Origin: Isoptericola sp. BMS4
GTDB lineage: Bacteria; Actinomycetota; Actinomycetes; Actinomycetales; Cellulomonadaceae
Direction of reading: 5' to 3'
Length of the DNA stretch: 64,000 nt
Assembly: GCF_011634835.1 (NCBI RefSeq)
Contig: NZ_SIRP01000001.1
Coordinates: forward strand, 1,316,216 to 1,380,215
Shown: positions 8,238 to 27,413 of the stretch, in pieces
Layout: the number at the start of each line of letters is the position of its first letter
Numbering within the stretch: position 1 is the stretch's first letter
Notes under the pieces: generated by a model
Database searches by the model: none
Seen by the model: only the letters and a program-made list of their open reading frames with translations
What the model was told of the DNA's origin: nothing
Made by a program: the position numbers and the translations under genes

Positions 8238-8834
8238 TCAGGGCCCGTGGTGGTGCGCGGGCAGGCCGGGCAGGTCCGGCAGGTGGTGCTCGCCGTGCGG
8301 GACGGCGTGGGCCCCCGCCTCGGTGTCGGCGAGGCCCGCCGTCGCGACGGTCGACACGGCGACAGCGCCGGCGAAGAGGATCACGAGCGCCGGTCCGGGG
8401 CGCCGGACCGCACCTGCGACGCTCGCCCTCCCGCGGGGCTGCGCGGCGGGGGAGCGGTGGCGCGCCGCCCGGTGCCGACCGAGCGCCCCGAGGCCGGCGG
8501 CGGCGGCGAGCTGCAGGCCCGCGGCCGCAGCGGCGGCCGCGCCGAATCGTCCTCCGGGCGCGAACGCGAGCACGACGCCGAGCACCCCGGCACCCGCGAG
8601 CGTGCCGGCGGCCGCGAGGGTGGCCGCGTCCGTGGCCGCACGCCGCGGGACGCCGCGCAGGGCGACGACCGCGGCGACGAGCTCGACGGCCCCGGTCACG
8701 AGGGCGAGCCAGCCCTGCGCGGCCGGCAGCGCGCCGCGGGCCATGCCGAGCCCGACGATGCCCGCACCCAGCACGGTGAACGCCAGGAGCGGCCGGGCCA
8801 GGGGCACCGCGGTCGCGGGCGCCGGGGCGCTCAT
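8238..8834 (-). CDS. Hypothetical polytopic membrane protein, His-rich tail
   Basis: 198 aa, not recognised. Several hydrophobic Ala/Leu/Val/Gly segments span about 15-130, followed by a basic patch, another hydrophobic stretch, and a tail containing HAVPHGEHHLPDLPGLPAHHHGP-like His clusters that might bind metal. Its ATG overlaps the stop of the DUF4383 gene (ATGA, 8831-8834), so the two are a coupled pair and probably work together in the membrane. Confidence 0.7.
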   Translation of the reverse strand: MSAPAPATAVPLARPLLAFTVLGAGIVGLGMARGALPAAQGWLALVTGAVELVAAVVALRGVPRRAATDAATLAAAGTLAGAGVLGVVLAFAPGGRFGAAAAAAAGLQLAAAAGLGALGRHRAARHRSPAAQPRGRASVAGAVRRPGPALVILFAGAVAVSTVATAGLADTEAGAHAVPHGEHHLPDLPGLPAHHHGP

Positions 8835-9238
8835 GCGGTCGCGAGGCCGTCGGCGGTGCGCCGGTCGGCGGCCAGGCCGACCCCCAGCAGCACGACGGCG
8901 CTGGCCAGGTGCAGCACGTTGTCGGCGCCGTTGAGGGCGATGATGTTGGCGCCGGTCCCGATGAGGAACAGGCCCAGCACGCCGACCAGCAGGTACACCG
9001 CGCCGACGGTCGTGTTCACCGCCTTGGCCGCGGTCGTCGAGCGGGACGCGAGCAGCAGCGCGGCGCCGACGCCGAGGTGGACGACGTTGTGCAGGGGGTT
9101 CACCTCGAACAGCAGCAGCGTCGACCCCTCGGTCGCGGCGAACCCGACGCCCGAGGTGACGGCGAACCCGGCGAGGCCGACCAGCAGGTAGACGGCGCCG
9201 AAGACGGTGGCGAGCAGACGGTTGGCGGACGAGGACAT
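8831..9238 (-). CDS. DUF4383 family membrane protein
   Basis: 135 aa with four hydrophobic helices. It matches the DUF4383 pattern: a helix beginning LLATVFGAVYLLVG, then the loop NPLHNVVHLGVGAALLL, and a second copy of the pattern in VNTTVGAVYLLVGVLGL and NGADNVLHL. The His residues after helices 2 and 4 are typical. Function unknown; such genes are common in Actinobacteria. ATG with AAGGAG upstream. It is first in a two-gene unit that interrupts the L11-L1/L10-L12 region on the opposite strand. Confidence 0.85.
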   Translation of the reverse strand: MSSSANRLLATVFGAVYLLVGLAGFAVTSGVGFAATEGSTLLLFEVNPLHNVVHLGVGAALLLASRSTTAAKAVNTTVGAVYLLVGVLGLFLIGTGANIIALNGADNVLHLASAVVLLGVGLAADRRTADGLATA

Positions 9239-9400
9239 GAGGGGCTCCTTGGCTCTCGGGGGCGCGGGCCGGTCCCGCGCTCACCCGGGGTTCGGAGCAG
9301 CGGCCGGGACGGATCGGCCCGAGACGACGGAAGGTCCCGGGACGTTGTGAGGTGCGTGACACGACGGCCCGGCGTGTGCGGAGCCGCGCCAGGCGTCGTG

Positions 9401-9612
9401 TACTCTTGTCGGGTAACCCAAGACCGCCGGTCGTCCGATGCTGCCTGGACTCGTCCAGAAGGCCGAGGACCGAAGTCCCGCGAACATGCGGAGGCCTGCG
9501 TAGGTGACACGAACGACGACCACGGCATCGCCGTGAGCTCCGAGCCCCGTGCGCCTGCGCCGGGGCTCTTCCTTTTGCGGGTACCGGTGGCACCACCACC
9601 GGAAGGATTGCC
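9401..9612 (+). ncRNA. Ribosomal protein L10 leader RNA and its promoter
   Basis: The stretch from about 9411 to rplJ has the L10-leader look: GGCCTGCGTAGGTGACACG preceded by paired segments around GGACTCGTCC and CCGCGAACATGCGG. A -10-like TACTCT sits at 9401-9406; the -35 is unclear. The family binds the L10(L12)4 complex and represses the rplJ-rplL operon. The leader ends in a hairpin with a T-rich tail (9542-9576). Confidence 0.75.
9542..9576 (+). terminator. Attenuator-like terminator in the L10 leader
   Basis: GAGCCCCG (9542-9549) pairs with CGGGGCTC (9561-9568), followed by TTCCTTTT. It is the only clear stem plus T-run I found in the window, and it lies 36 bases before the rplJ start, so it looks like a conditional terminator. 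Confidence 0.65.
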
Positions 9613-10146
9613 ATGGCGAGGCCGGACAAGGCAGCCGCCGTCGCGCAGGTCGCGGACAAGCTCCGCGGGTCGAACGCGGCCGTGCTGACCGAGTACCGCG
9701 GGCTCTCCGTCTCGCAGCTCCAGGAGCTGCGGCGGTCGCTGCGCGGCAACGCAACCTACGCCGTGGTGAAGAACACGCTGACGTCCATCGCGGCCAAGGA
9801 AGCCGGCATCGACTCGTTCGACGCCGACCTCAAGGGTCCTTCCGCGATCGCGTTCGTGACCGGGGACCCGGTCGAGGCCGCCAAGGGCCTGCGTGACTTC
9901 GCCAAGGCGCACCCTGCTCTGGTCATCAAGGGCGGTGTCCTCGACGGGAACGCCCTGACCGCGGCAGAGATCAACCAGCTCGCGGACCTCGAGTCCCGCG
10001 AGGTCCTGCTGGCCAAGGCCGCCGGCGCGATGAAGGCCAAGCTCTACCAGGCTGCCTACGCCTTCACCGCGAAGCCGGCCGAGGCCGCTCGCGTCATCGA
10101 TGCCCTGCGTCAGAAGAAGCAGGAATCGGAGGCCGTCGCCGCCTGA
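9613..10146 (+). CDS. rplJ: 50S ribosomal protein L10
   Basis: 177 aa. L10 anchors the L7/L12 dimers to the ribosome stalk base. N-terminal marks are [16 protein letters not shown] and [18 protein letters not shown]; the C-terminal helix ([20 protein letters not shown]) binds L12 dimers. ATG with GGAAGGA upstream. Followed by rplL after 87 bases. Confidence 0.97.
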   Translation: MARPDKAAAVAQVADKLRGSNAAVLTEYRGLSVSQLQELRRSLRGNATYAVVKNTLTSIAAKEAGIDSFDADLKGPSAIAFVTGDPVEAAKGLRDFAKAHPALVIKGGVLDGNALTAAEINQLADLESREVLLAKAAGAMKAKLYQAAYAFTAKPAEAARVIDALRQKKQESEAVAA

Positions 10147-10233
10147 CGGCGGTACGGCACGCACAACCCCTCTCTGCTTCTGCAGGGCCGACCCGATCGG
10201 CCCCAGGACGCACCAACCGAAAGGAACGCCATC

Positions 10234-10632
10234 ATGGCGAAGCTCAGCACCGACGAGCTCCTGGCCGCCTTCGAGGAGCTCACCCTCATCGAGCTCAACG
10301 AGTTCGTGAAGGCCTTCGAGGACAAGTTCGAGGTCACCGCCGCTGCTCCGGCCGCCGTCGCGGTCGCGGGTGCCCCGGCCGCCGGCGGTGCCGGCGACGC
10401 GGGTGCCGCCGCCGAGGAGAAGGACGAGTTCGACGTCATCCTCGAGGCCGCCGGCGACAAGAAGATCCAGGTCATCAAGGAGGTGCGCGCCCTCACCTCC
10501 CTCGGCCTGAAGGAGGCCAAGGACCTCGTCGACGGCGCGCCGAAGCCGGTCCTGGAGGGCGCCGACAAGGCTGCCGCGGAGAAGGCCAAGGAGGCCCTCG
10601 AGGGCGCCGGCGCCACCGTCACCCTCAAGTGA
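10234..10632 (+). CDS. rplL: 50S ribosomal protein L7/L12
   Basis: 132 aa. Multi-copy stalk protein that recruits translation GTPases. The N-terminal dimerisation helix pair is at 1-32, an Ala/Gly hinge at about 34-62, and the compact C-terminal domain at about 65-132 with [23 protein letters not shown] with GAAAGGA upstream. Confidence 0.97.
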   Translation: MAKLSTDELLAAFEELTLIELNEFVKAFEDKFEVTAAAPAAVAVAGAPAAGGAGDAGAAAEEKDEFDVILEAAGDKKIQVIKEVRALTSLGLKEAKDLVDGAPKPVLEGADKAAAEKAKEALEGAGATVTLK

Positions 10633-10660
10633 GCCGCGCGGCCTGAGCCGCACCTCACGC

Positions 10661-10702
10661 ACGTCGAGGCCCGCATCCCTCCGGGGGTGCGGGCCTCGAC
10701 GT
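10661..10702 (+). terminator. Terminator after rplL
   Basis: A 15-bp perfect stem (ACGTCGAGGCCCGCA and its complement) with a 12-base loop, 29 bases past rplL. Only a weak T-rich tail (CTCTC). Confidence 0.75.
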
Positions 10703-11132
10703 CTCTCGGTCCGGGCCGGCGGAGCGCGTCGGCCCTGTGCCGGGCGCCTGCCGGGCGATGTGAGGGACCGGGGGAGGCCTCGTGCGGTGACGCATCTCGC
10801 CCGCGCCGTCCTGGCCGGGGCGGCGGGGGAGGCGTTATCGTGGGACGACAACCGTTTCTTGGGCGGCATATGGCGGCCACCGAGACAACGTCCTCATCAC
10901 CCGGAACCGAGGGCGTCCGCTGGTGTGCCCGCGCGAGTGGACATTCTCCGACGTTCCGGCTACGCTAGCGCTTTGCGCTCGCTTGTGCCCCGACGCCTCC
11001 TCCGCCGACGAAGCCCCGCCCCTGTGGTCCGCCGATCAGCGACCCCTCCGGCCGGTCTCCTCGACGCGGACAGGCGCCTGCAGCCTCGTTGAGCGTAACA
11101 GCGTGCCATCGAACTGCAGGGAAGGACCCCTC
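10703..11132 (+). other. rpoB upstream region
   Basis: 430 bases without a credible gene between the rplL terminator and rpoB. It holds the candidate rpoB promoter (10938-10966) and about 160 bases of presumed leader. Another -10-like TTATCG near 10834 is too weak to call. Confidence 0.6.
10938..10966 (+). promoter_or_regulatory. Candidate rpoB-rpoC promoter
   Basis: TGGACA (10938-10943), an exact 17-base spacer, and TACGCT (10961-10966). It is a good sigma-70-type match, giving a leader of about 160 nt. Confidence 0.6.
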
Positions 11133-14645
<3,513 letters not shown>

Positions 14646-14700
14646 CCCAGCGCAAGCTGCACAGGACATTCATCTAAGAGCTTTGAGGAAGTAGGACATC

Positions 14701-18582
<3,882 letters not shown>

Positions 18583-18593
18583 TCTCCGACGGG

Positions 18594-18632
18594 GCGGGCG
18601 CAGGTCACACCGTGACCTGCGCCCGCTCCTTT
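18594..18632 (+). terminator. Terminator after rpoC
   Basis: A 15-bp perfect stem (GCGGGCGCAGGTCAC and its complement), a 3-base loop, then TCCTTT. The tail runs directly into the -35 box of the str promoter. Confidence 0.85.
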
Positions 18633-18659
18633 GACCCCGCATGATTCCGCGGGTAATCT
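18631..18659 (+). promoter_or_regulatory. str operon promoter
   Basis: TTGACC (18631-18636), 17-base spacer, TAATCT (18654-18659). It is the best consensus promoter in the window. It overlaps the last bases of the rpoC terminator, so the two operons share no spare DNA. Confidence 0.75.
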
Positions 18660-18942
18660 TGTAATCCGTGCCCGTGCCGTCGCGCGCGCATCCCGCTGTT
18701 CACCTGAGCCGTAGCGCTCGGTGGGGCCGGTGATGCCGCCGGCCTGAGCGCACGAGCATCCCGGAAGACCGTCCGGACCGTCCGCGAGGACGGCGGGGCG
18801 GCCCGGGCCATCGAGCCGGTGGTAAGTGGCGTTGCGGTCCGTGAGGGCCGCGGGTGCCGCATGCGATCGGCACGCCACAGCCAGACAGACCACCGTCGAG
18901 GGCCGGCCGGCCCTCGAGAGCTCGAGAGACGACGGAGACGTA
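18660..18942 (+). promoter_or_regulatory. Structured leader of the str operon
   Basis: About 275 nt of presumed 5' untranslated RNA. It contains CCGTCC-GCGA-GGACGG (18778-18793, a GNRA-type tetraloop hairpin) and a perfect 22-bp palindrome at 18896-18917 centred on GGCCGGCC, ending 25 bases before the rpsL start. It may control translation of S12/S7; no known riboregulator family is recognised. Confidence 0.5.
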
Positions 18943-19317
18943 GTGCCTACGATCCAGCAGCTCGTCCGCAAGGGCCGGAGCACGAAGACCGCGGCGTCGA
19001 AGACCCCGGCCCTCAAGGACTCCCCCCAGCGGCGAGGCGTGTGCACCCGTGTGTACACCACCACCCCGAAGAAGCCGAACTCCGCCCTCCGCAAGGTCGC
19101 GCGCGTGAAGCTGTCGTCCGGTACCGAGGTCACCGCGTACATCCCCGGCGTCGGCCACAACCTGCAGGAGCACTCCATCGTGCTCGTGCGCGGCGGCCGC
19201 GTGAAGGACCTCCCCGGTGTCCGCTACAAGATCGTGCGCGGCGCGCTCGACACGCAGGGCGTCAAGAACCGCAAGCAGGGTCGCAGCAAGTACGGCGCGA
19301 AGAAGGAGAAGGCCTGA
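18943..19317 (+). CDS. rpsL: 30S ribosomal protein S12
   Basis: 124 aa. S12 monitors decoding at the A site. GTG start with GGAG upstream; homology starts at [11 protein letters not shown]. The streptomycin-critical residues are wild type (Lys in [10 protein letters not shown] and Lys in GGRVKDLPG). Its stop overlaps the rpsG start (TGATG). Confidence 0.97.
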   Translation: MPTIQQLVRKGRSTKTAASKTPALKDSPQRRGVCTRVYTTTPKKPNSALRKVARVKLSSGTEVTAYIPGVGHNLQEHSIVLVRGGRVKDLPGVRYKIVRGALDTQGVKNRKQGRSKYGAKKEKA

Positions 19318-19787
19318 TGCCTCGCAAGGGTCCGGCCCCCAAGCGGCCGCTCATCGTCGACCCGGTCTACGGGTCGCCCGTCGTCACGCAGCTGATCAAC
19401 AAGGTCCTGCTGGACGGCAAGAAGTCCACCGCCGAGGCGATCGTGTACGGCGCCCTCGAGGGCGTCCGCGCGAAGACCGACCAGGACCCGGTCGTCGTTC
19501 TCAAGCGTGCGCTCGAGAACGTCCGCCCGGCCCTCGAGGTCCGTTCCCGCCGTGTCGGTGGCGCGACCTACCAGGTCCCCGTCGAGGTGCGCACCCCGCG
19601 TCAGACGACGCTCGCGCTGCGCTGGCTCACGGACTTCTCCCGCGCCCGCCGCGAGAAGACGATGACCGAGCGCCTCATGAACGAGATCCTCGACGCCTCG
19701 AACGGCCTCGGTGCCGCGGTGAAGCGCCGTGAGGACATGCACAAGATGGCCGAGTCCAACAAGGCCTTCGCGCACTACCGCTGGTGA
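19317..19787 (+). CDS. rpsG: 30S ribosomal protein S7
   Basis: 156 aa. S7 nucleates assembly of the 30S head and is the usual autogenous regulator of the str operon. Conserved [10 protein letters not shown] start, [14 protein letters not shown], and the C-terminal [20 protein letters not shown]. Coupled to rpsL by TGATG. Confidence 0.97.
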   Translation: MPRKGPAPKRPLIVDPVYGSPVVTQLINKVLLDGKKSTAEAIVYGALEGVRAKTDQDPVVVLKRALENVRPALEVRSRRVGGATYQVPVEVRTPRQTTLALRWLTDFSRARREKTMTERLMNEILDASNGLGAAVKRREDMHKMAESNKAFAHYRW

Positions 19788-19794
19788 TGCGCTG

Positions 19795-19825
19795 GGACGG
19801 CCCCGGGAGCACCCCGGGGCCGTCC
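19795..19825 (+). terminator. Intra-operon hairpin between rpsG and fusA
   Basis: A 13-bp perfect stem (GGACGGCCCCGGG and its complement) with a 5-base loop, seven bases past rpsG. No T-run. Probably partial termination or processing between the ribosomal protein pair and the elongation factors. Confidence 0.5.
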
Positions 19826-19899
19826 GCGGATCCGGAACAGGCCGGCAGGCGGCCCTCCGGCCCGGCTTCGACCTTCCACCGACCAAGGGGTAACACACC

Positions 19900-22005
<2,106 letters not shown>

Positions 22006-22130
22006 GCCCCCACAGGTCGACGACCAGCACAACCATCAACCTGTAGGAAGCCGCAACGCCCCGAGGGCAGGCTTGACCGGCCGGCACTCGCTACGTTCGG
22101 AACATCTACCCAAGTCCCAGGAGGACCCCA

Positions 22131-23327
22131 GTGGCTAAGGCCAAGTTCGAGCGGACCAAGCCGCACGTCAACATCGGCACGATCGGTCACGTCGACCACG
22201 GCAAGACGACGCTGACCGCGGCGATCTCGAAGGTGCTCGCTGACACGTACCCGGACCTGCCGGCGAACACGAAGCGTGACTTCTCGGAGATCGACGCCGC
22301 GCCGGAGGAGAAGCAGCGCGGTATCACGATCAACATCGCGCACATCGAGTACGAGACGCCGAAGCGCCACTACGCGCACGTCGACGCTCCCGGTCACGCC
22401 GACTACATCAAGAACATGATCACCGGTGCCGCCCAGATGGACGGCTCCATCCTGGTGGTCGCCGCGACGGACGGCCCGATGGCCCAGACGCGCGAGCACG
22501 TGCTGCTCGCCCGCCAGGTCGGCGTGCCGTACCTGCTGGTCGCGCTGAACAAGGCCGACATGGTCGAGGACGAGGAGATCCTCGAGCTCGTCGAGATGGA
22601 GGTCCGCGAGCTGCTGTCGTCGCAGGAGTTCGACGGCGACAACGCCCCGGTCGTGCGCGTCTCCGGTCTCAAGGCCCTCGAGGGTGACCCCGAGTGGACC
22701 AAGAAGATCCTGGAGCTCATGGAGGCCGTGGACGAGAACGTCCCCGAGCCGCAGCGCGAGCTCGACAAGCCGTTCCTCATGCCGGTCGAGGACGTCTTCA
22801 CGATCACCGGCCGCGGCACCGTCGTGACCGGCAAGGTGGAGCGCGGCACGCTCGACGTGAACTCGGACGTCGAGATCGTCGGCATCCGCGCGGCGCAGAA
22901 GACCACGGTCACCGGTATCGAGACCTTCCACAAGCAGATGGACCAGGCGCAGGCGGGCGACAACACCGGTCTGCTGCTGCGTGGCCTGAAGCGTGACGAG
23001 GTCGAGCGTGGCCAGGTCGTCGTGAAGCCGGGTTCGATCACCCCGCACACGGACTTCGAGGCGCAGGTCTACATCCTGGGCAAGGACGAGGGCGGCCGTC
23101 ACAACCCGTTCTACTCGAACTACCGCCCGCAGTTCTACTTCCGCACCACGGACGTCACCGGCGTCATCCAGCTGCCCGAGGGCACCGAGATGGTCATGCC
23201 CGGCGACAACACCGAGATGACGGTCGAGCTCATCCAGCCCATCGCCATGGAGGAGGGCCTCGGCTTCGCCATCCGTGAGGGTGGCCGCACGGTCGGTTCC
23301 GGCCGCGTGACCAAGATCCTCAAGTGA
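22131..23327 (+). CDS. tuf: Elongation factor Tu
   Basis: 398 aa GTPase that delivers aminoacyl-tRNA. P-loop [28 protein letters not shown], and the C-terminal barrel [18 protein letters not shown] start with AGGAGG upstream. Last gene of the str operon; a strong palindromic terminator follows. Confidence 0.97.
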   Translation: MAKAKFERTKPHVNIGTIGHVDHGKTTLTAAISKVLADTYPDLPANTKRDFSEIDAAPEEKQRGITINIAHIEYETPKRHYAHVDAPGHADYIKNMITGAAQMDGSILVVAATDGPMAQTREHVLLARQVGVPYLLVALNKADMVEDEEILELVEMEVRELLSSQEFDGDNAPVVRVSGLKALEGDPEWTKKILELMEAVDENVPEPQRELDKPFLMPVEDVFTITGRGTVVTGKVERGTLDVNSDVEIVGIRAAQKTTVTGIETFHKQMDQAQAGDNTGLLLRGLKRDEVERGQVVVKPGSITPHTDFEAQVYILGKDEGGRHNPFYSNYRPQFYFRTTDVTGVIQLPEGTEMVMPGDNTEMTVELIQPIAMEEGLGFAIREGGRTVGSGRVTKILK

Positions 23328-23406
23328 TCGCCTGATCACCGGATCTGGAGCGGAGCTCCTTCCCGGCGCGTGACCCCGGCTGTGGCCGGGGGAGCGGGCT
23401 GAGCAC

Positions 23407-23441
23407 CTCAGGCCCGGGCCCTGCGAGGGCCCGGGCCTGAG
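23407..23441 (+). terminator. Terminator after tuf
   Basis: A perfect 16-bp stem starting CTCAGGCCCGGGCCCT with a GCG loop, 80 bases past tuf. No T-run. Confidence 0.8.
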
Positions 23442-23478
23442 ATGCGTCCGGCGTCACACCGCACGATCGGCCATCGGC

Positions 23479-23508
23479 TTGGACTCGTGCGGTGCTGTAT
23501 GCCAGAAT
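23479..23508 (+). promoter_or_regulatory. Candidate S10 operon promoter
   Basis: TTGGAC (23479-23484), 18-base spacer, CAGAAT (23503-23508). It lies 340 bases upstream of rpsJ and just after the tuf terminator. Confidence 0.5.
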
Positions 23509-23849
23509 GTTCAGGTTGCCTGTCACGGGCGCGTTCTTTCTCGTGTCGAACAGTGTGTAGCACCACGGTGCACGCGCCGGCCTCGGAGTGCCGAGGGATC
23601 CGGTCCGTGCCTCCTGGAGCGGTTCCCCACCCGGTGGGTGGGGTCGCGGGGTTGCCGGCTGTCGACGCGCACGAGCGCCCCGCGGGACACATGTCTCGAC
23701 AGGCTGGACAGACGTCGTGGTCCGCGCAGCGGACCACATCAACGGCCCCGCCGGTTATCGGTGTGCGCCCAGGATGTGTCGTCATAGGCGACACGCCCGA
23801 GCGCGGGGGTCGGACAGTAGCGGTTCGAGAGAGAGAGTCAGACGACGCC
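23509..23849 (+). promoter_or_regulatory. S10 operon leader region
   Basis: About 340 bases without a gene. It contains the hairpins CTCGG-AGTG-CCGAG (near 23582), CCCCACCC-GGT-GGGTGGGG (23625-23643) and GTGTCG-n-CGACAC (near 23777). A long structured leader is expected for autogenous control by L4 in other bacteria; I do not recognise that element by sequence here. Confidence 0.45.
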
Positions 23850-24158
23850 ATGGCGGGACAGAAGATCCGCATCCGGCTCAAGTCCTACGACCACGAGGTC
23901 ATCGACAGCTCGGCGCGCAAGATCGTCGACACGGTGACTCGCGCTGGTGCGACGGTCGTGGGCCCGGTGCCGCTGCCGACGGAGAAGAACGTCTTCACCG
24001 TCATCCGGTCGCCTCACAAGTACAAGGACAGCCGCGAGCACTTCGAGATGCGTACGCACAAGCGGCTGATCGACATCATCGACCCCACGCCGAAGGCCGT
24101 CGACTCGCTGATGCGCATCGACCTGCCGGCCGACGTGAACATCGAGATCAAGCTCTGA
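23850..24158 (+). CDS. rpsJ: 30S ribosomal protein S10
   Basis: 102 aa. S10 sits in the 30S head and also binds NusG/NusB. Conserved [18 protein letters not shown] and [12 protein letters not shown] at 23850; the frame is open upstream into the leader but without homology. First gene of the S10 operon, 14 bases before rplC. Confidence 0.97.
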   Translation: MAGQKIRIRLKSYDHEVIDSSARKIVDTVTRAGATVVGPVPLPTEKNVFTVIRSPHKYKDSREHFEMRTHKRLIDIIDPTPKAVDSLMRIDLPADVNIEIKL

Positions 24159-24172
24159 GGCTGGAAGAGATC

Positions 24173-24826
24173 ATGACCAACCAGCAGAAGAACGTGACCG
24201 CGGTGCTCGGCACCAAGCTCGGCATGACGCAGCTCTGGGACGCCGACGGCCGACTGGTTCCCGTCACCGTCGTCGCCGTCCCGACCAACGTCGTGACCCA
24301 GGTCCGCTCCGCCGAGGCCGACGGCTACGCCGCCGTGCAGCTCGCCGCCGGGCAGATCGACCCGCGCAAGGTCACCAAGCCGCTCAAGGGCCACTTCGAG
24401 GCCGCCGGCGTCACGCCGCGCCGCCACGTCGCCGAGGTCCGTACCTCCGACGCGTCCGAGTTCACGCTCGGCCAGGAGATCTCCGCCGAGGCCTTCGAGG
24501 CCGGCGCGGCGGTCGACGTCGTCGGCACCACCAAGGGCAAGGGCACCGCGGGTGTCATGAAGCGCCACGGCTTCGCCGGCGTGGGCGCCTCGCACGGTGC
24601 GCACCGCAACCACCGCAAGGCCGGCTCGATCGGCGGCGCCTCGACGCCGTCGCGCGTGTTCAAGGGCCTGCGGATGGCGGGGCGCATGGGCCACGTCCGC
24701 AAGACCGTCCAGAACCTGACCGTTCACGCGGTCGACGCCGAGAAGGGCCTGCTCCTGGTCACGGGCGCGGTTCCTGGCCCCAAGGGTGGCGTCGTCCTCG
24801 TGCGTACCGCCGCGAAGGGTGCGTGA
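24173..24826 (+). CDS. rplC: 50S ribosomal protein L3
   Basis: 217 aa. L3 binds near the peptidyl transferase centre. Marks: [13 protein letters not shown] at the N-terminus and the loop [20 protein letters not shown], then [23 protein letters not shown] at 24173 after GGAAGAGA. Followed closely by rplD. Confidence 0.97.
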   Translation: MTNQQKNVTAVLGTKLGMTQLWDADGRLVPVTVVAVPTNVVTQVRSAEADGYAAVQLAAGQIDPRKVTKPLKGHFEAAGVTPRRHVAEVRTSDASEFTLGQEISAEAFEAGAAVDVVGTTKGKGTAGVMKRHGFAGVGASHGAHRNHRKAGSIGGASTPSRVFKGLRMAGRMGHVRKTVQNLTVHAVDAEKGLLLVTGAVPGPKGGVVLVRTAAKGA

Positions 24827-24830
24827 CCCC

Positions 24831-25532
24831 ATGGCCAACCAGACTGTCGACGTGCTCGACGCCGCGGGCAAGAAGGCCGGCACGGCCGAGCTGCCCGGCG
24901 ACGTCTTCGACGTCACCACGAACGTCCCGCTGATCCACCAGGTGGTCGTCGCGCAGCGCGCCGCGGCCCGCCAGGGAACCCACGCCACCAAGACCCGCGG
25001 CGACGTCCGCGGCGGTGGCCGCAAGCCGTACAAGCAGAAGGGCACCGGCCGCGCCCGCCAGGGTTCGACCCGCGCCCCGCAGTTCGCCGGCGGTGGCACC
25101 GTCCACGGCCCGCAGCCGCGCAAGTACGACCAGCGCACGCCGAAGAAGATGAAGGCCGCCGCCCTGCGTGGCGCCCTCTCGGACCGTGCCCGTGCCGGCC
25201 GCGTGCACGTCGTGTCGGGCTTCGGCGTCGACGGCGTGCCGTCGACCAAGACCGCCGTGGCGACGATCGCGGCGCTCACCGAGCGCACGCACGTCCTCGT
25301 GGTCACGGAGCGCTCGGACGAGCTGACCATCAAGTCGCTGCGCAACGTCGAGCGGGTCCACCTCATCACCGCGGACCAGCTCAACACCTACGACGTGCTC
25401 GTCTCCGACGACGTCGTCTTCACCTCCGCCGCGCTCGACGCGTTCCTCGCGGGCCCGGCGACGGGCAAGCCGGTGAAGGCGGTCGCGACGGAGTCCGAGG
25501 CGGCCGAGACCACCGAGGAGGCCACCAAGTGA
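24831..25532 (+). CDS. rplD: 50S ribosomal protein L4
   Basis: 233 aa. L4 lines the exit tunnel with a basic loop ([20 protein letters not shown]). ATG four bases after the rplC stop. The C-terminus has a short acidic tail ([15 protein letters not shown]). The stop overlaps the rplW GTG. Confidence 0.96.
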   Translation: MANQTVDVLDAAGKKAGTAELPGDVFDVTTNVPLIHQVVVAQRAAARQGTHATKTRGDVRGGGRKPYKQKGTGRARQGSTRAPQFAGGGTVHGPQPRKYDQRTPKKMKAAALRGALSDRARAGRVHVVSGFGVDGVPSTKTAVATIAALTERTHVLVVTERSDELTIKSLRNVERVHLITADQLNTYDVLVSDDVVFTSAALDAFLAGPATGKPVKAVATESEAAETTEEATK

Positions 25533-25828
25533 CCGCCGTGACGAAGGACCCGCGCGACATCCTGATCGCGCCGGTCGTCTCCGAGAAGTCCTACAACCTC
25601 CTCGACGAGGGCAAGTACACCTTCATCGTGGACCCGGGGGCCAACAAGACCGAGATCAAGATCGCGGTCGAGCAGGTCTTCGGCGTCAAGGTCGACTCGG
25701 TGAACACGATCAACCGCAAGGGCAAGGCGCGTCGCACGCGCTACGGCCTGGGCAAGCGCAAGGACACGAAGCGCGCGATCGTCACCCTCCGCGAGGGGTC
25801 GATCGACATCTTCGGCGGCACGGCCTGA
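25529..25828 (+). CDS. rplW: 50S ribosomal protein L23
   Basis: 99 aa. L23 is at the tunnel exit and docks trigger factor and SRP. Marks: [15 protein letters not shown] and [23 protein letters not shown] at 25529 overlaps the rplD stop (GTGA), so translation is coupled; a second in-frame GTG nine bases later is possible. Confidence 0.96.
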   Translation: MTAVTKDPRDILIAPVVSEKSYNLLDEGKYTFIVDPGANKTEIKIAVEQVFGVKVDSVNTINRKGKARRTRYGLGKRKDTKRAIVTLREGSIDIFGGTA

Positions 25829-25857
25829 GGCGCAGAGAGCAGATCGAGGACTAACCC

Positions 25858-26694
<837 letters not shown>

Positions 26695-26706
26695 TAGGAG
26701 CCTGAC

Positions 26707-26988
26707 ATGCCTCGTAGCCTGAAGAAGGGCCCCTTCGTCGACGGCCACCTGCAGAAGAAGGTGGACGTCCAGAACGAGAAGGGGACCAAGAACGTCATCA
26801 AGACCTGGTCCCGCCGGTCGGTCATCACGCCCGACTTCCTCGGCCACACCTTCGCCGTGCACGACGGCCGGAAGCACACCCCGGTGTTCGTGACCGAGTC
26901 GATGGTCGGCCACAAGCTCGGCGAGTTCGCCCCCACGCGAACCTTCCGCGGCCACGTGAAGGACGACAAGAAGGGCCGTCGCCGCTGA
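26707..26988 (+). CDS. rpsS: 30S ribosomal protein S19
   Basis: 93 aa. S19 in the 30S head contacts S13 and the A-site finger. Marks: [16 protein letters not shown] and [20 protein letters not shown], then [15 protein letters not shown] with TAGGAG upstream, 12 bases after rplB. Confidence 0.97.
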   Translation: MPRSLKKGPFVDGHLQKKVDVQNEKGTKNVIKTWSRRSVITPDFLGHTFAVHDGRKHTPVFVTESMVGHKLGEFAPTRTFRGHVKDDKKGRRR

Positions 26989-27044
26989 CCCCCCGGGTCA
27001 GCAGCGACGACCTGGACGGTCTGAGAAAAGGAAGCAGGACAGCA

Positions 27045-27413
27045 ATGGAAGCCAAGGCGCAGGCGCGGTTCGTCCGTGTCACGCCCCAGAAGGCCCGGCG
27101 CGTCGTGGACCTCATCCGTGGCAAGCAGGCCGCCGAGGCCGTCGCGGTGCTGAAGTTCGCGCCGCAGGGTGCGAGCGAGCCGATCCGCAAGGTCGTGGAG
27201 AGCGCCGTCGCGAACGCCCGGGTGAAGGCCGACCGCGCGAGCGAGCGCTTCGACGAGCAGGAGCTCGTCGTGGCCGCCGCGTACGTGGACGAGGGGCCGA
27301 CGCTCAAGCGGTTCCGTCCGCGGGCCCAGGGGCGTGCGAGCCGGATCCTCAAGCGCACCAGCCACATCACCGTGGTCGTCGCACCGCGTGAGCAGAAGGA
27401 AGGGGCCCGATAG
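27045..27413 (+). CDS. rplV: 50S ribosomal protein L22
   Basis: 122 aa. L22 spans the large subunit and lines the tunnel; its loop affects macrolide action. Marks: [19 protein letters not shown] and the hairpin region [18 protein letters not shown]. The stop TAG overlaps the rpsC GTG by one base. Confidence 0.97.
   Translation: MEAKAQARFVRVTPQKARRVVDLIRGKQAAEAVAVLKFAPQGASEPIRKVVESAVANARVKADRASERFDEQELVVAAAYVDEGPTLKRFRPRAQGRASRILKRTSHITVVVAPREQKEGAR

Noticed and set aside
22073-22097. A tuf-specific promoter TTGACC ... TACGTT between fusA and tuf.
   Set aside because: The spacer is only 13 bases, too short for a sigma-70 promoter, and no alternative -10 fits.
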